From contig OX578277.1 in the NCBI GenBank assembly GCA_951217055.1, positions 66,434,388 to 66,498,387 on the forward strand: a stretch of DNA of 64,000 nucleotides, given 5' to 3'. The notes below the pieces were generated by a model that ran no database searches, was not told the DNA's origin, and saw nothing but the letters and a program-made list of their open reading frames with translations. Below are positions 1 to 9,884 of this stretch, piece after piece. Position 1 is the stretch's first letter, and each line of letters starts with the position of its first letter. This DNA comes from Gerris lacustris. Its lineage: Eukaryota > Arthropoda > Insecta > Hemiptera > Gerridae. A program made the translations under genes and the position numbers.

Positions 1-510
1 TGTGTCAATAAGCTTGTTCAGTTTGTTCCTAAGTTTGTCATATTTCGTCTTCATTTGTCTGTCAATGTCTTTTTTCATATTGTCGTAGAAACTAATGTAG
101 TTGTCAGTACCTAATATGTTAGCTATCTGTAAGTGAGTTTGCATAAGTCGTAAGTTGAGTCTGTCTTTCTTGATATATAGTGATTTGATTTCATTTTTGA
201 TGCGCAAAGTCTGTGCTTGAAATCGGGTACGTCGTGCGGCTAAAGAAGTTTGTTTGAAAAGAATTTTTGCGTAAGTAGGAATTACTCGATGAGTAAGGCA
301 TTGCTTATTAAACCAAATATTGGAAATGGTAAGATGGAGTTTGAAAGAGAGATAAGAAAAGTTTCGGCATAAATCTGCTTGACTAGCAGTATTAAAATCG
401 AATTTTGAGTAGTTACCGCAAGTTTGTACGTTATCAAATGAGGATATCCCTACCGTCAATACTTGCTTGATCTGGAGATCACTGGACCGGTTTCGGCTAA
501 ACGCCATCAT
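1..510 (-). CDS. Penelope-like polyprotein, N-terminal part (runs off window)
   Basis: N-terminal 170 codons of the third PLE copy. They repeat positions 2980-3489, which encode the start of the full ORF. The first ATG on this strand is at 510; the frame is open a little further upstream but without an ATG. The encoded region is basic and precedes the RT fingers. The rest lies outside the window to the left. Confidence 0.8.
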   Translation of the reverse strand, partial: MMAFSRNRSSDLQIKQVLTVGISSFDNVQTCGNYSKFDFNTASQADLCRNFSYLSFKLHLTISNIWFNKQCLTHRVIPTYAKILFKQTSLAARRTRFQAQTLRIKNEIKSLYIKKDRLNLRLMQTHLQIANILGTDNYISFYDNMKKDIDRQMKTKYDKLRNKLNKLIDT

Positions 511-532
511 CAGCAGAGTCGAAGTCTCTCGT
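472..532 (-). ncRNA. Hammerhead-ribozyme-like motif, lower PLE copy
   Basis: Read on the minus strand. Core CTGATGA is at 513-507. A three-pair stem II (GGC/GCC, loop GTTTA) lies at 505-495, GAAA at 494-491, and palindrome ACCGGT (491-486) is followed by C485, predicting cleavage between 485 and 484. Stem I is formed by CTG before the core and CAG after the site (484-482), plus an outer GAGA/TCTC pairing across internal loops. One extra U (506) sits between core and stem II. The palindromic, loopless stem III fits the dimeric minimal hammerheads reported in PLE terminal repeats. Confidence 0.6.
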
Positions 533-537
533 AGCAC

Positions 538-933
538 TCAACACACTTATCGAGTCTACATGAGAGAATGAAGTTGGAAAGGTGGAGGCAGATGAAGATA
601 TATATACAAAAGAAGTAGGATAAGGAAAAACCCGTGAGACGGGGGTGTCAGGTGCACAGACGGCGAAAAAACAAAGGGAAGAGTGCGCGAAAAAGAAGAT
701 GATGTAATGAAGGGAAGGTTGCGTAGAGGGATGATGCAATAGACGAAAGGGTTGAATAGAGACAAGGCGATGTAATAGAGTGAAGGGTGGGCGACGGACA
801 GAGATGATGTAAAGAACCATAAGAGTTGGCATAGAGAAAAAGAAAAGGATGATTTTAGGAGGGGAAGAATAATAAGAGAAAAAGTTGAGAAATTGATGAA
901 GGAAAAGAAAAAAGAGATGGGTGTTCGAAAAGT
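538..933 (-). other. PLE inter-ORF spacer (lower copy)
   Basis: Purine-rich (plus strand) spacer between the stop of one PLE copy and the start of the next, repeated at 3517-3912. An open frame at 497-832 on the minus strand is conserved only because the DNA is duplicated and resembles no protein I know. The spacer presumably holds the PLE promoter and 3' untranslated sequence. No other gene is seen. Confidence 0.6.
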
Positions 934-3489
934 TCAGTCTAGTCTAGGTCTTTTACTTAGCGTATGCGTTAAGGTTGTGTCGTCTCGTTTACGTTTGTTG
1001 GTTGGTGGTTTAAGTGCTGAAAATGTTACGTCAGAGTTAGTGAGTAATTGTTCGTTAATTAAGGTCTTGTTGGTCGTCCTATGTTTGTAAATTTCAAGTT
1101 TTTCAAGTATGTCGAGTCTTGGTCCTTTCTGTTCTTTGTGCAATACTGTCATTGATTGGTCAATTGTCGTCGGTTCGTGTCCGTGTTTGCGTAGGTGGTT
1201 AGCGAAGTTAGAGTCTGTTCTATTGTATATGTAAGATCGTATGTGTTCTTTATACCTAGTTTGTAAGTTGCGTCCTGTCCTTCCTATGTATACTTGGTCG
1301 CAGTCGTTGCAAGTTAGTTTATAAATTCCACTATTGTCATAAATGTTATTGTTAGTCTGTCGTTTTATTAGTCTGTTCCCTATGTTGTTTGTTGTTTTGA
1401 AAGCTGTCTTAATGTCGTATTTGTTGAAAAAGTTTGTGAGTCGATAAGTCTCTTTGCCTACGTAAGTTAGTGCAGTCCATTGAAAGTCGTTCGGTGTCGT
1501 TTGTTGTGTCATGTTGGTCCTATTCTTGTGTCGTCCTACCAGTTTGTTTATGGTACGTTTGTGATATCCGTTGTTTTTAGCTATGTTGTGTATTGTGTCG
1601 AGTTCTGTTTGATAATTATCGGGAGTCAGAGGTGTGGTATTGAGTCGGTGTATCATGGATCTGTATGCGGCTAGTTTGTGTTGTGTTGGATGATTTGACG
1701 TTGCGTGTATTGTGTGGTCGGTTGCTGTAGGTTTCCTATAGATTTTGTAAGTGAGTTTGTGGTCTATTCGTGACAAGGTTAAGTCCATGAAGTTAAGTTG
1801 TCCGTCTGTTTCTGTTTCTAAGGTGAATTTAATGTTAGGGTGTATTTCGTTCATGTACGTCAGTAAGTCGTTAGTTCGTTCTATTTCAGACTCGATTACC
1901 AGAAAGCAGTCGTCGACATAACGTTTGTAATAGACCACGCCAAATACCTCCGCTAGCTTAGGTACATACAGATCTTCTAAGGATTGCATGAAAACCTCAG
2001 CCATTATGGAAGATGTTGGATGACCCATTCCCAAACCGTCTGTCGCTAAGTAATTCTTGGCATTGAAACTGAAGTAGTTCTGTTTTAAAGTAGTGCGTAG
2101 TAAATTTATTAGTTGTTGTACAGTCTGTCGGTCGTGGTTGAGTAATAATTTGTGTTCAAGTAAGTTTATAGTCTCGTTAACAGGTATAGATGTGTAAAGA
2201 TTAGTTACGTCGAGTGATATTAGTCGGCTTTGTGAATTTAGAGTAAGGTTAGATGTTAAAGTCGTTAATTCGTGGCTGTTTTTTAATGTGTATTTATCGT
2301 CAAGTTCTGCAAAGTCTTTTATGGTTGTTGCTAAGTGTTGTGAGAGTTTGTATGCGGGTGCCTGTCTGTAGTTGACTATTGGTCTAATAGGTGTGTCAGG
2401 TTTGTGAATTTTTGGTAAAGCTTTTAGTGAAGGAATTGACGGGTTAGAATTTATGTAACGATATTTATTTTTCGGCAAAATTATCAAAGGTGACCGGATT
2501 ATCGCGTTATGTATGTCTGTCAGGTACTTGTTAGTTGGGTCTTTCTGTAGCTGTTTGTAACCATTCGTGTTGATGAAATGTACTGTCTTGTCTATGTAGT
2601 CCGTTGTCTTTATAATGACTGTGGCGTTGCCTTTATCTGCTTTTGTGATAGTGAGGTTATTGTCGTGTATCTTATTCCTAATCTGTCTAGCAGTCTTATG
2701 GTCTGAATTCTGTCGGCTGGTTTTGTCTAAGTTCGTCCGTATTTTTTGTAAGATGTTCACTGCGGTGTGTCTAGCGTGTGTCTGTAGGTCTTGTGGTAGT
2801 TTGTTTATAGCAATTTCTGTGTCTACTGTTAGTCGTTCAATGTCTTTGTCAATGTTAGTGTTGCACAAGTTATGTTTGAGTCCTTTGTCTAGTAATTTAA
2901 GTTCGTAAGCTGTGAATCTAGTATTAGTAAGGTTAACTGTCCGTGGGTGAAAGCTAGTTGGTCGGTCTTGTCTAGTGTCTGTGTCAATAAGCTTGTTCAG
3001 TTTGTTCCTAAGTTTGTCATATTTCGTCTTCATTTGTCTGTCAATGTCTTTTTTCATATTGTCGTAGAAACTAATGTAGTTGTCAGTACCTAATATGTTA
3101 GCTATCTGTAAGTGAGTTTGCATAAGTCGTAAGTTGAGTCTGTCTTTCTTGATATATAGTGATTTGATTTCATTTTTGATGCGCAAAGTCTGTGCTTGAA
3201 ATCGGGTACGTCGTGCGGCTAAAGAAGTTTGTTTGAAAAGAATTTTTGCGTAAGTAGGAATTACTCGATGAGTAAGGCATTGCTTATTAAACCAAATATT
3301 GGAAATGGTAAGATGGAGTTTGAAAGAGAGATAAGAAAAGTTTCGGCATAAATCTGCTTGACTAGCAGTATTAAAATCGAATTTTGAGTAGTTACCGCAA
3401 GTTTGTACGTTATCAAATGAGGATATCCCTACCGTCAATACTTGCTTGATCTGGAGATCACTGGACCGGTTTCGGCTAAACGCCATCAT
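934..3489 (-). CDS. Penelope-like reverse transcriptase with GIY-YIG endonuclease
   Basis: Intact 851-residue retroelement polyprotein. Order of domains: a basic N-terminal region, then a reverse transcriptase with RPIVNYRQAP, SLDVTNLYTSIP, GLGMGHPTSSIMAE and catalytic YVDD (about residue 524), then a C-terminal GIY-YIG endonuclease (GIYKLTCNDC...VYIGRTGRNL, from about residue 721), which cuts target DNA to prime reverse transcription. The order RT then GIY-YIG with a CxxC next to the GIY motif is diagnostic of Penelope-like elements. I chose ATG 3489; the frame is open to 3516 but starts there with GTG. That ATG lies inside the hammerhead-like core. No frameshift or stop is seen, so the copy may be active. 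Confidence 0.92.
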   Translation of the reverse strand: MMAFSRNRSSDLQIKQVLTVGISSFDNVQTCGNYSKFDFNTASQADLCRNFSYLSFKLHLTISNIWFNKQCLTHRVIPTYAKILFKQTSLAARRTRFQAQTLRIKNEIKSLYIKKDRLNLRLMQTHLQIANILGTDNYISFYDNMKKDIDRQMKTKYDKLRNKLNKLIDTDTRQDRPTSFHPRTVNLTNTRFTAYELKLLDKGLKHNLCNTNIDKDIERLTVDTEIAINKLPQDLQTHARHTAVNILQKIRTNLDKTSRQNSDHKTARQIRNKIHDNNLTITKADKGNATVIIKTTDYIDKTVHFINTNGYKQLQKDPTNKYLTDIHNAIIRSPLIILPKNKYRYINSNPSIPSLKALPKIHKPDTPIRPIVNYRQAPAYKLSQHLATTIKDFAELDDKYTLKNSHELTTLTSNLTLNSQSRLISLDVTNLYTSIPVNETINLLEHKLLLNHDRQTVQQLINLLRTTLKQNYFSFNAKNYLATDGLGMGHPTSSIMAEVFMQSLEDLYVPKLAEVFGVVYYKRYVDDCFLVIESEIERTNDLLTYMNEIHPNIKFTLETETDGQLNFMDLTLSRIDHKLTYKIYRKPTATDHTIHATSNHPTQHKLAAYRSMIHRLNTTPLTPDNYQTELDTIHNIAKNNGYHKRTINKLVGRHKNRTNMTQQTTPNDFQWTALTYVGKETYRLTNFFNKYDIKTAFKTTNNIGNRLIKRQTNNNIYDNSGIYKLTCNDCDQVYIGRTGRNLQTRYKEHIRSYIYNRTDSNFANHLRKHGHEPTTIDQSMTVLHKEQKGPRLDILEKLEIYKHRTTNKTLINEQLLTNSDVTFSALKPPTNKRKRDDTTLTHTLSKRPRLD

Positions 3490-3511
3490 CAGCAGAGTCG
3501 AAGTCTCTCGT
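3451..3511 (-). ncRNA. Hammerhead-ribozyme-like motif, middle PLE copy
   Basis: Second copy of the motif at 472-532, offset by 2979 bp. CTGATGA is at 3492-3486, GAAA at 3473-3470, ACCGGT at 3470-3465, and the predicted cleavage lies between 3464 and 3463. The ATG of the 851-residue ORF (3489-3487) is inside the core. In a transcript across the array, cleavage at both motifs would release RNA of exactly one repeat unit. Confidence 0.6.
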
Positions 3512-3516
3512 AGCAC

Positions 3517-3912
3517 TCAACACACTTATCGAGTCTACATGAGAGAATGAAGTTGGAAAGGTGGAGGCAGATGAAGATATATATACAAAAGAAGTAGGAT
3601 AAGGAAAAACCCGTGAGACGGGGGTGTCAGGTGCACAGACGGCGAAAAAACAAAGGGAAGAGTGCGCGAAAAAGAAGATGATGTAATGAAGGGAAGGTTG
3701 CGTAGAGGGATGATGCAATAGACGAAAGGGTTGAATAGAGACAAGGCGATGTAATAGAGTGAAGGGTGGGCGACGGACAGAGATGATGTAAAGAACCATA
3801 AGAGTTGGCATAGAGAAAAAGAAAAGGATGATTTTAGGAGGGGAAGAATAATAAGAGAAAAAGTTGAGAAATTGATGAAGGAAAAGAAAAAAGAGATGGG
3901 TGTTCGAAAAGT
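3517..3912 (-). other. PLE inter-ORF spacer (upper copy)
   Basis: Copy of the spacer at 538-933. It contains no supported gene. Confidence 0.6.
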
Positions 3913-5830
3913 TCAGTCTAGTCTAGGTCTTTTACTTAGCGTATGCGTTAAGGTTGTGTCGTCTCGTTTACGTTTGTTGGTTGGTGGTTTAAGTGCTGAA
4001 AATGTTACGTCAGAGTTAGTGAGTAATTGTTCGTTAATTAAGGTCTTGTTGGTCGTCCTATGTTTGTAAATTTCAAGTTTTTCAAGTATGTCGAGTCTTG
4101 GTCCTTTCTGTTCTTTGTGCAATACTGTCATTGATTGGTCAATTGTCGTCGGTTCGTGTCCGTGTTTGCGTAGGTGGTTAGCGAAGTTAGAGTCTGTTCT
4201 ATTGTATATGTAAGATCGTATGTGTTCTTTATACCTAGTTTGTAAGTTGCGTCCTGTCCTTCCTATGTATACTTGGTCGCAGTCGTTGCAAGTTAGTTTA
4301 TAAATTCCACTATTGTCATAAATGTTATTGTTAGTCTGTCGTTTTATTAGTCTGTTCCCTATGTTGTTTGTTGTTTTGAAAGCTGTCTTAATGTCGTATT
4401 TGTTGAAAAAGTTTGTGAGTCGATAAGTCTCTTTGCCTACGTAAGTTAGTGCAGTCCATTGAAAGTCGTTCGGTGTCGTTTGTTGTGTCATGTTGGTCCT
4501 ATTCTTGTGTCGTCCTACCAGTTTGTTTATGGTACGTTTGTGATATCCGTTGTTTTTAGCTATGTTGTGTATTGTGTCGAGTTCTGTTTGATAATTATCG
4601 GGAGTCAGAGGTGTGGTATTGAGTCGGTGTATCATGGATCTGTATGCGGCTAGTTTGTGTTGTGTTGGATGATTTGACGTTGCGTGTATTGTGTGGTCGG
4701 TTGCTGTAGGTTTCCTATAGATTTTGTAAGTGAGTTTGTGGTCTATTCGTGACAAGGTTAAGTCCATGAAGTTAAGTTGTCCGTCTGTTTCTGTTTCTAA
4801 GGTGAATTTAATGTTAGGGTGTATTTCGTTCATGTACGTCAGTAAGTCGTTAGTTCGTTCTATTTCAGACTCGATTACCAGAAAGCAGTCGTCGACATAA
4901 CGTTTGTAATAGACCACGCCAAATACCTCCGCTAGCTTAGGTACATACAGATCTTCTAAGGATTGCACGAAAACCTCAGCCATTATGGAAGATGTTGGAT
5001 GACCCATTCCCAAACCGTCTGTCGCTAAGTAATTCTTGGCATTGAAACTGAAGTAGTTCTGTTTTAAAGTAGTGCGTAGTAAATTTATTAGTTGTTGTAC
5101 AGTCTGTCGGTCGTGGTTGAGTAATAATTTGTGTTCAAGTAAGTTTATAGTCTCGTTAACAGGTATAGATGTGTAAAGATTAGTTACGTCGAGTGATATT
5201 AGTCGGCTTTGTGAATTTAGAGTAAGGTTAGATGTTAAAGTCGTTAATTCGTGGCTGTTTTTTAATGTGTATTTATCGTCAAGTTCTGCAAAGTCTTTTA
5301 TGGTTGTTGCTAAGTGTTGTGAGAGTTTGTATGCGGGTGCCTGTCTGTAGTTGACTATTGGTCTAATAGGTGTGTCAGGTTTGTGAATTTTTGGTAAAGC
5401 TTTTAGTGAAGGAATTGACGGGTTAGAATTTATGTAACGATATTTATTTTTCGGCAAAATTATCAAAGGTGACCGGATTATCGCGTTATGTATGTCTGTC
5501 AGGTACTTGTTAGTTGGGTCTTTCTGTAGCTGTTTGTAACCATTCGTGTTGATGAAATGTACTGTCTTGTCTATGTAGTCCGTTGTCTTTATAATGACTG
5601 TGGCGTTGCCTTTATCTGCTTTTGTGATAGTGAGGTTATTGTCGTGTATCTTATTCCTAATCTGTCTAGCAGTCTTATGGTCTGAATTCTGTCGGCTGGT
5701 TTTGTCTAAGTTCGTCCGTATTTTTTGTAAGATGTTCACTGCGGTGTGTCTAGCGTGTGTCTGTAGGTCTTGTGGTAGTTTGTTTATAGCAATTTCTGTG
5801 TCTACTGTTAGTCGTTCAATGTCTTTGTCA
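3913..5830 (-). pseudogene. 5'-truncated Penelope-like RT/GIY-YIG copy
   Basis: The same PLE ORF lacking its N-terminal ~210 residues. Coding similarity to the middle copy stops near 5830. The open frame then reads on to 5874 through unrelated flanking repeat, adding about 15 foreign residues (MRSYNFRKKKVGNVF). RT motifs and the GIY-YIG domain are complete. 5' truncation is normal for target-primed retroelements. No hammerhead-like motif remains upstream of this copy. Confidence 0.85.
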
Positions 5831-6644
5831 AAAACGTTCCCTACTTTTTTTTTACGGAAGTTGTAACTTCGCATCGCTTTATTTTATAATCTGCATTTGA
5901 TAGATTTTTTTTTTGGCTCAATAACTATAGACAATAACTTCACAATAGACATTTTTATTCACAAACAGCTGAAATCGGATCAAAAATAGTAATATTACCC
6001 TCTAATATAAAAATATGAAAAAAGTGAACATAACAACAATAACTACTCTTAAAGAGCTTTCCAACGACATGAATCATGAAGGGCATAATATACTATTTTA
6101 ACTTTTGTACCCCGTACCCCTGAGACTCCAACTTCACAATAGACATTTTTATTCACAAACAGCTGTAATTGTTATGATATACGTGATGGACTACTACGTT
6201 TTTAAAGTAATTCAATGCCCGAAGAAAACTGAGTGGTTTTCAGCATGACGTCTGTGTATGTGTGTGTGTGTGTTACATCGTAGCTCCCAAGATATTTAAC
6301 CTAGAGAGTTGAAACTTGGCAGAAAAAACAGTCCTTACTATCAGTCCTCAAAAACGTTCCCTACTTTTTTTTTACGGAAGTTGTAACTTCGCATCGCTTT
6401 ATTTTATAATCTGCATTTGATAGATTTTTTTTTTGGCTCAATAACTATAGACAATAACTTCACAATAGACATTTTTATTCACAAACAGCTGAAATCGGAT
6501 CAAAAATAGTAATATTACCCTCTAATATAAAAATATGAAAAAAGTGAACATAACAACAATAACTACTCTTAAAGAGCTTTCCAACGACATGAATCATGAA
6601 GGGCATAATATACTATTTTAACTTTTGTACCCCGTACCCCTGAG
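5831..6644. repeat. 294-bp direct repeat, two copies 520 bp apart
   Basis: Positions 5831-6124 and 6351-6644 are near-identical by eye, both starting aaaacgttccctac and ending ccccgtacccctgag. Shorter pieces recur inside and after them: cacaatagacatttttattc at about 5941, 6133 and 6462, and a ~65-bp block around 6170-6235 recurs at about 6782-6850. The ccccgtacccctg end also appears inverted near 29270-29400, so this is an interspersed family. No coding potential is seen. Confidence 0.75.
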
Positions 6645-6907
6645 TACCAATTTGGACCATTTCAGATTTTTACCTTTCTGGTGTTGGTCACTATGACCGT
6701 GCCGAAATTTGTGTGGATCGGTTCACCCGTTCAGAAGGAGTATGTGTCCAACAAAATGCAAAGTGTAGAATAAAAGCAATATCGATAATTGTTATGATAT
6801 ACGTGATGGACTACTACGTTTTTCAAGTAATTCAATGCCCGAAGAAAACTTGTATCATTAACACTTATAACATTTATATATGTAGTTGTGTTACTCAATA
6901 AAGTGGA

Positions 6908-6916
<9 letters not shown>

Positions 6917-6976
<60 letters not shown>
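6917..6976. repeat. (TA)n microsatellite
   Basis: About 30 uninterrupted TA units. The open frames across it are artefacts of the repeat. Confidence 0.95.
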
Positions 6977-6981
<5 letters not shown>

Positions 6982-7250
6982 AGTGGCAATGTCCTGATTG
7001 ACTGACTGACTGACATAGAATCAACGCACAGCAAAATCTGCTTAAGCGAGAGGCTTGAAATTTTGAGGATATACTCGGTTCATATCACAGGCATCCACTA
7101 AGAAAGGATTTTGCGAAATTTTTATTTTTGTACCCAAAGGTACGGGGTACAAATGTCAAAAAATAAATCCTTTTCATGTTCTCTGAATTTCTTAATCGTC
7201 CCTAGAATAACTGAAAATATCCCATCGGAAAATATCAACATTATATGTAT
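6977..7250. other. Repeat-derived non-coding stretch
   Basis: AT-rich sequence with the short ggtacggggtacaaa motif (about 7140) shared with the 294-bp repeat family. No gene seen. Confidence 0.4.
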
Positions 7251-7904
7251 AAGTAAAGGGAAGAGTTAAGAAAGAGTGCGTGTTTAAAGTTCTAGAGGAG
7301 TAAGCGTAAGGGGGTTGAGGTAGGCTGTGGCTGTGGAGCGTACCCGATGATTCCCGAGTACTTCCGAGTGACTGTCTTCGGCGACTTTTTTTTGTGCTCC
7401 CTAACGTCTAGTCCTTCGGTTCTTCACCGGCTCTACCTCTACATATATAAGATAAGATTCTTTGATCACACTTGCCGCCTTTCCTCTTTCTCTTTCTCTC
7501 CTTAGCCTTATGATCCATTGCAATTCCAAGTATCTTTCCTTCCTTTATGTTATTTTTGTGAAGCCTATTATTTTGTTATTTACCCTTAAAATATGTGTTA
7601 GTAGATATCATTATACTTCACGTTTATTTTACTCATACCATTTTATAACAAGGCTAATATTAATATTTATCAATTTTGAAGCTCATTGATGTATCACTGG
7701 ATAAGAGTATTTTATTTATGACAGTTGTTTTTTATTCGTTATTTTATAACAGGTTTTATTTACTTAACTTAGTCTCCAGTTTAATATTAAGTCTGCAAAA
7801 ATACTTTATTAGTATTTCCTTCCCTTTAGGTCTCGAGACTTGTTTTTAATTTACTATTTTACGTTGTTTATTTTGTTTATATTATCTTAAGTATTTATTT
7901 TGAT
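7250..7904 (+). mobile_element. Probable LTR/leader of a BEL/Pao-like retrotransposon relic
   Basis: A GC-richer block (7290-7440) is followed by a TATA-like sequence (acatatataagataag, about 7442), a pyrimidine-rich tract and an AT-rich leader running into a gag-like ATG at 7905. This arrangement is what a 5' LTR and leader would look like. No second LTR was found, so the LTR limits are unknown. Confidence 0.4.
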
Positions 7905-8057
7905 ATGGCAAGCGAAAAAGAAAAAGATCTAATCAAACAACGCGCTATTATTAAAAGTTCACTAACTAGAATCAAAAATTTTGCAGATTCTTTAGATATA
8001 GTTAATCAGGAACAGATAGCGGAAATTCCTATTAGGATTTTCCTATTAGGATTTTAA
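7905..8057 (+). pseudogene. Gag N-terminus fragment, BEL/Pao-type
   Basis: A 50-codon frame starting ATGGCAAGCGAAAAAG. Its residues (KQRAIIKSSLTRIKNFADSL, then NQEQIAEIPIRI) resemble the N-terminal helical region of BEL/Pao gag polyproteins (DUF1759-type). It ends at a duplicated ttcctattaggatt sequence (about 8025-8054) and a stop, after which no gag similarity is seen. This is a truncated relic. The family call rests on remembered pattern only. Confidence 0.5.
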
Positions 8058-8226
8058 CAAGAAATACGAAACTGTAAATAAAATTAGTTAATGGTGTTCT
8101 TCAAAATAAATCGTGATACATTTACTAGTTGTAACAATTTTTTAAAACAAAAAATAATAATAATTGTTATGTATAAATATTAACTTTAAAAGTACCCTCA
8201 ATAACTTTATATATATCGAGTTGGAT

Positions 8227-8327
8227 GTTGGATCCTTCAAGGGTATAGAAAAAACCATGTTATTTCATTTTGTGTTCAACACAAAATGAAATAACATGGT
8301 TTTTTCTATACCCTTGAAGGATCCAAC
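8227..8327. repeat. Perfect palindrome, two 50-bp arms around one base
   Basis: Arms 8227-8276 and 8278-8327 are exact reverse complements around the single base 8277. Both outer ends carry cgagttggatc-like sequence next to tatata tracts, so a weaker inverted repeat extends further. It could extrude as a cruciform and is likely the core of a foldback element. No ORF is present. Confidence 0.9.
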
Positions 8328-8830
8328 TCGATATTCGATATATATAATAATTATTATAACAATTGTTTCAAATTTAGTATTTTTTGGTTCAAAATAAGAC
8401 AGTTTTTGAGGCAGAAACACTTTCTTCTTTTAATAATGGCTTTAATTAATAATTTATGTTATAAATATTATTGTTTAAAGCTTGCCAAGAACCGTATTTT
8501 GTAGGAAAAATAGACAAAATGTGTGTGTGAATAGTTATGTTAATGGAGAAGGGCGTAAAAGTTTAGTAGCTAATATGTAATGGGGGGGGGGGGGGGGATG
8601 GGGCGTAAAACTATTTGTAGCCAAGAGCGTTGAAAAAGCAAAACGCGCCACCGACCTCTAATTACATTAAAAGGAATTGTTGTCGCTACATATCTTTCGC
8701 CCATGTCTCGTAAAACATGATGCGTTTACGTTATAAGTATTTTTATAATACTACCTTAAAATTTCAATGTATGACTGCATTAATGCATTGGTTCACTGTG
8801 TAAATGTCTTTAATTTCAATGCATGGCTGA
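8328..8830. other. AT-rich non-coding stretch
   Basis: Contains a poly-G run (about 8581-8597) flanked by similar gggcgtaaaa sequences at about 8549 and 8601. No gene seen. Confidence 0.4.
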
Positions 8831-9430
8831 AGACCTTTAAAATACCTTTAATACCTTTAAAATAATACCCAACTTCGAATTATTAATAATAAAAATATTG
8901 GGGCTCCCGAGTTACGACCCCCTAAAATTTCTTAAATTTGATTTTTTATATCAACTCCCAGAAATATTATTGGACCACAGAGATGCATGTATTTGTATTT
9001 TTGTCTTATTTTTAGGACCTGTCCCCGTTTTTTAAATTTTTTGTGGGATAAAATGACCGCCATTTTGTAAACACAATATATTTTTGTGAACCAAATTTCA
9101 ATACCTTTATAATGATACCCAACTTCGTTCAACTCCCGAAAAATCATTGGACCACAGAGATATATATTTATAAAATATGACCTATCCTAAAGGGGTAGTG
9201 CAGGGGGGGGGGGGGGGGGGTACATTTTGGGTTTGTTTTATTTTTTGGGGGGATAAAATGGCCGCTATTTTGGAACGCGTTTAAGTCCGCAATAGTTTTT
9301 CTGTTTTTGGGCAAAAAAAAATATCTTACCATATTTCAAGTCTATTTAATACCAAATATAATATGGTCAAATTTAATACAAAATTTCAAGTCTATAGCTT
9401 CAGTAGGTCGGGAGATATACTCCAAGATCG
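8830..9430. repeat. Imperfect direct repeat, ~230-bp units
   Basis: Sequences such as aataatacccaacttcg, attggaccacagagat and gggataaaatgaccgccatt recur at about 8865-9065, 9107-9160 and 9240-9275. A poly-G run interrupts (about 9206-9220). The open frame at 8932-9147 on the minus strand is inside the repeat and is not supported as a gene. Confidence 0.55.
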
Positions 9431-9884
9431 GACGGACGCACTGCCAAAAGCCTAAGGGTTTCTGAAACGACCTACACATCGCTAATTTCATAGAAATGAC
9501 CATTTTTGACATACTATCACTTTATATTCTTATCGCTTTATTAGCTTGAAAATTGAAATAAAAATTATAAATAATTATTATTTATTCATAAATATTACAA
9601 AATTAATTATACAACCTCTAACCACTATTTAAACTTTATTTAATTAATTCGATTGCGTTCTTAACGCTAACCGACTTACCTTTTTTTATAACAATGTGTC
9701 ATGGTGCCTAAGAAGGCTGCCATGATACTTGCGGTAAGTTGGTTAGCTTATGAACGACTATTTTCAGAAGTCGGTTAGTTTTGATTCAGGTTATAATACA
9801 AATGATTTTATTTTCATAATATTATAATTTATATTGATTTGTGTTATTTAAAGTGTAAAAATCCTTCATAAAAAAATAGACTGC

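Larger units (their letters stand above)
1..5830 (-). mobile_element. Head-to-tail array of a Penelope-like retroelement (period 2979 bp)
   Basis: Three copies of one Penelope-like element (PLE) lie in the same orientation. Sequence at position 1 recurs at 2980, and ORF ends recur at 934 and 3913, so the repeat period is exactly 2979 bp. The lowest copy leaves the window at position 1, the middle one is full length, and the highest is 5'-truncated at about 5830, where it abuts an unrelated repeat. The only difference I noticed is 1989 (t) versus 4968 (c), a Met/Val change in the RT. Tandem copies are typical of PLEs, whose repeated ends are called pseudo-LTRs. Near-identity implies a recent insertion, or an assembly duplication. 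Confidence 0.9.

Noticed and set aside
497..832. 111-codon minus-strand frame, repeated at 3476-3811
   Set aside because: Conserved only because the PLE unit is duplicated; low-complexity Ser/Phe/Pro composition and no known domain.
3490..3516. Longer PLE and Gypsy starts (3516 and 21908)
   Set aside because: Both begin with GTG; the first ATG codons (3489 and 21890) are more plausible in a eukaryote.
6731..7024. Frames with Ile-Tyr repeats, here and at 40156-40362
   Set aside because: Produced by (TA)n microsatellites.
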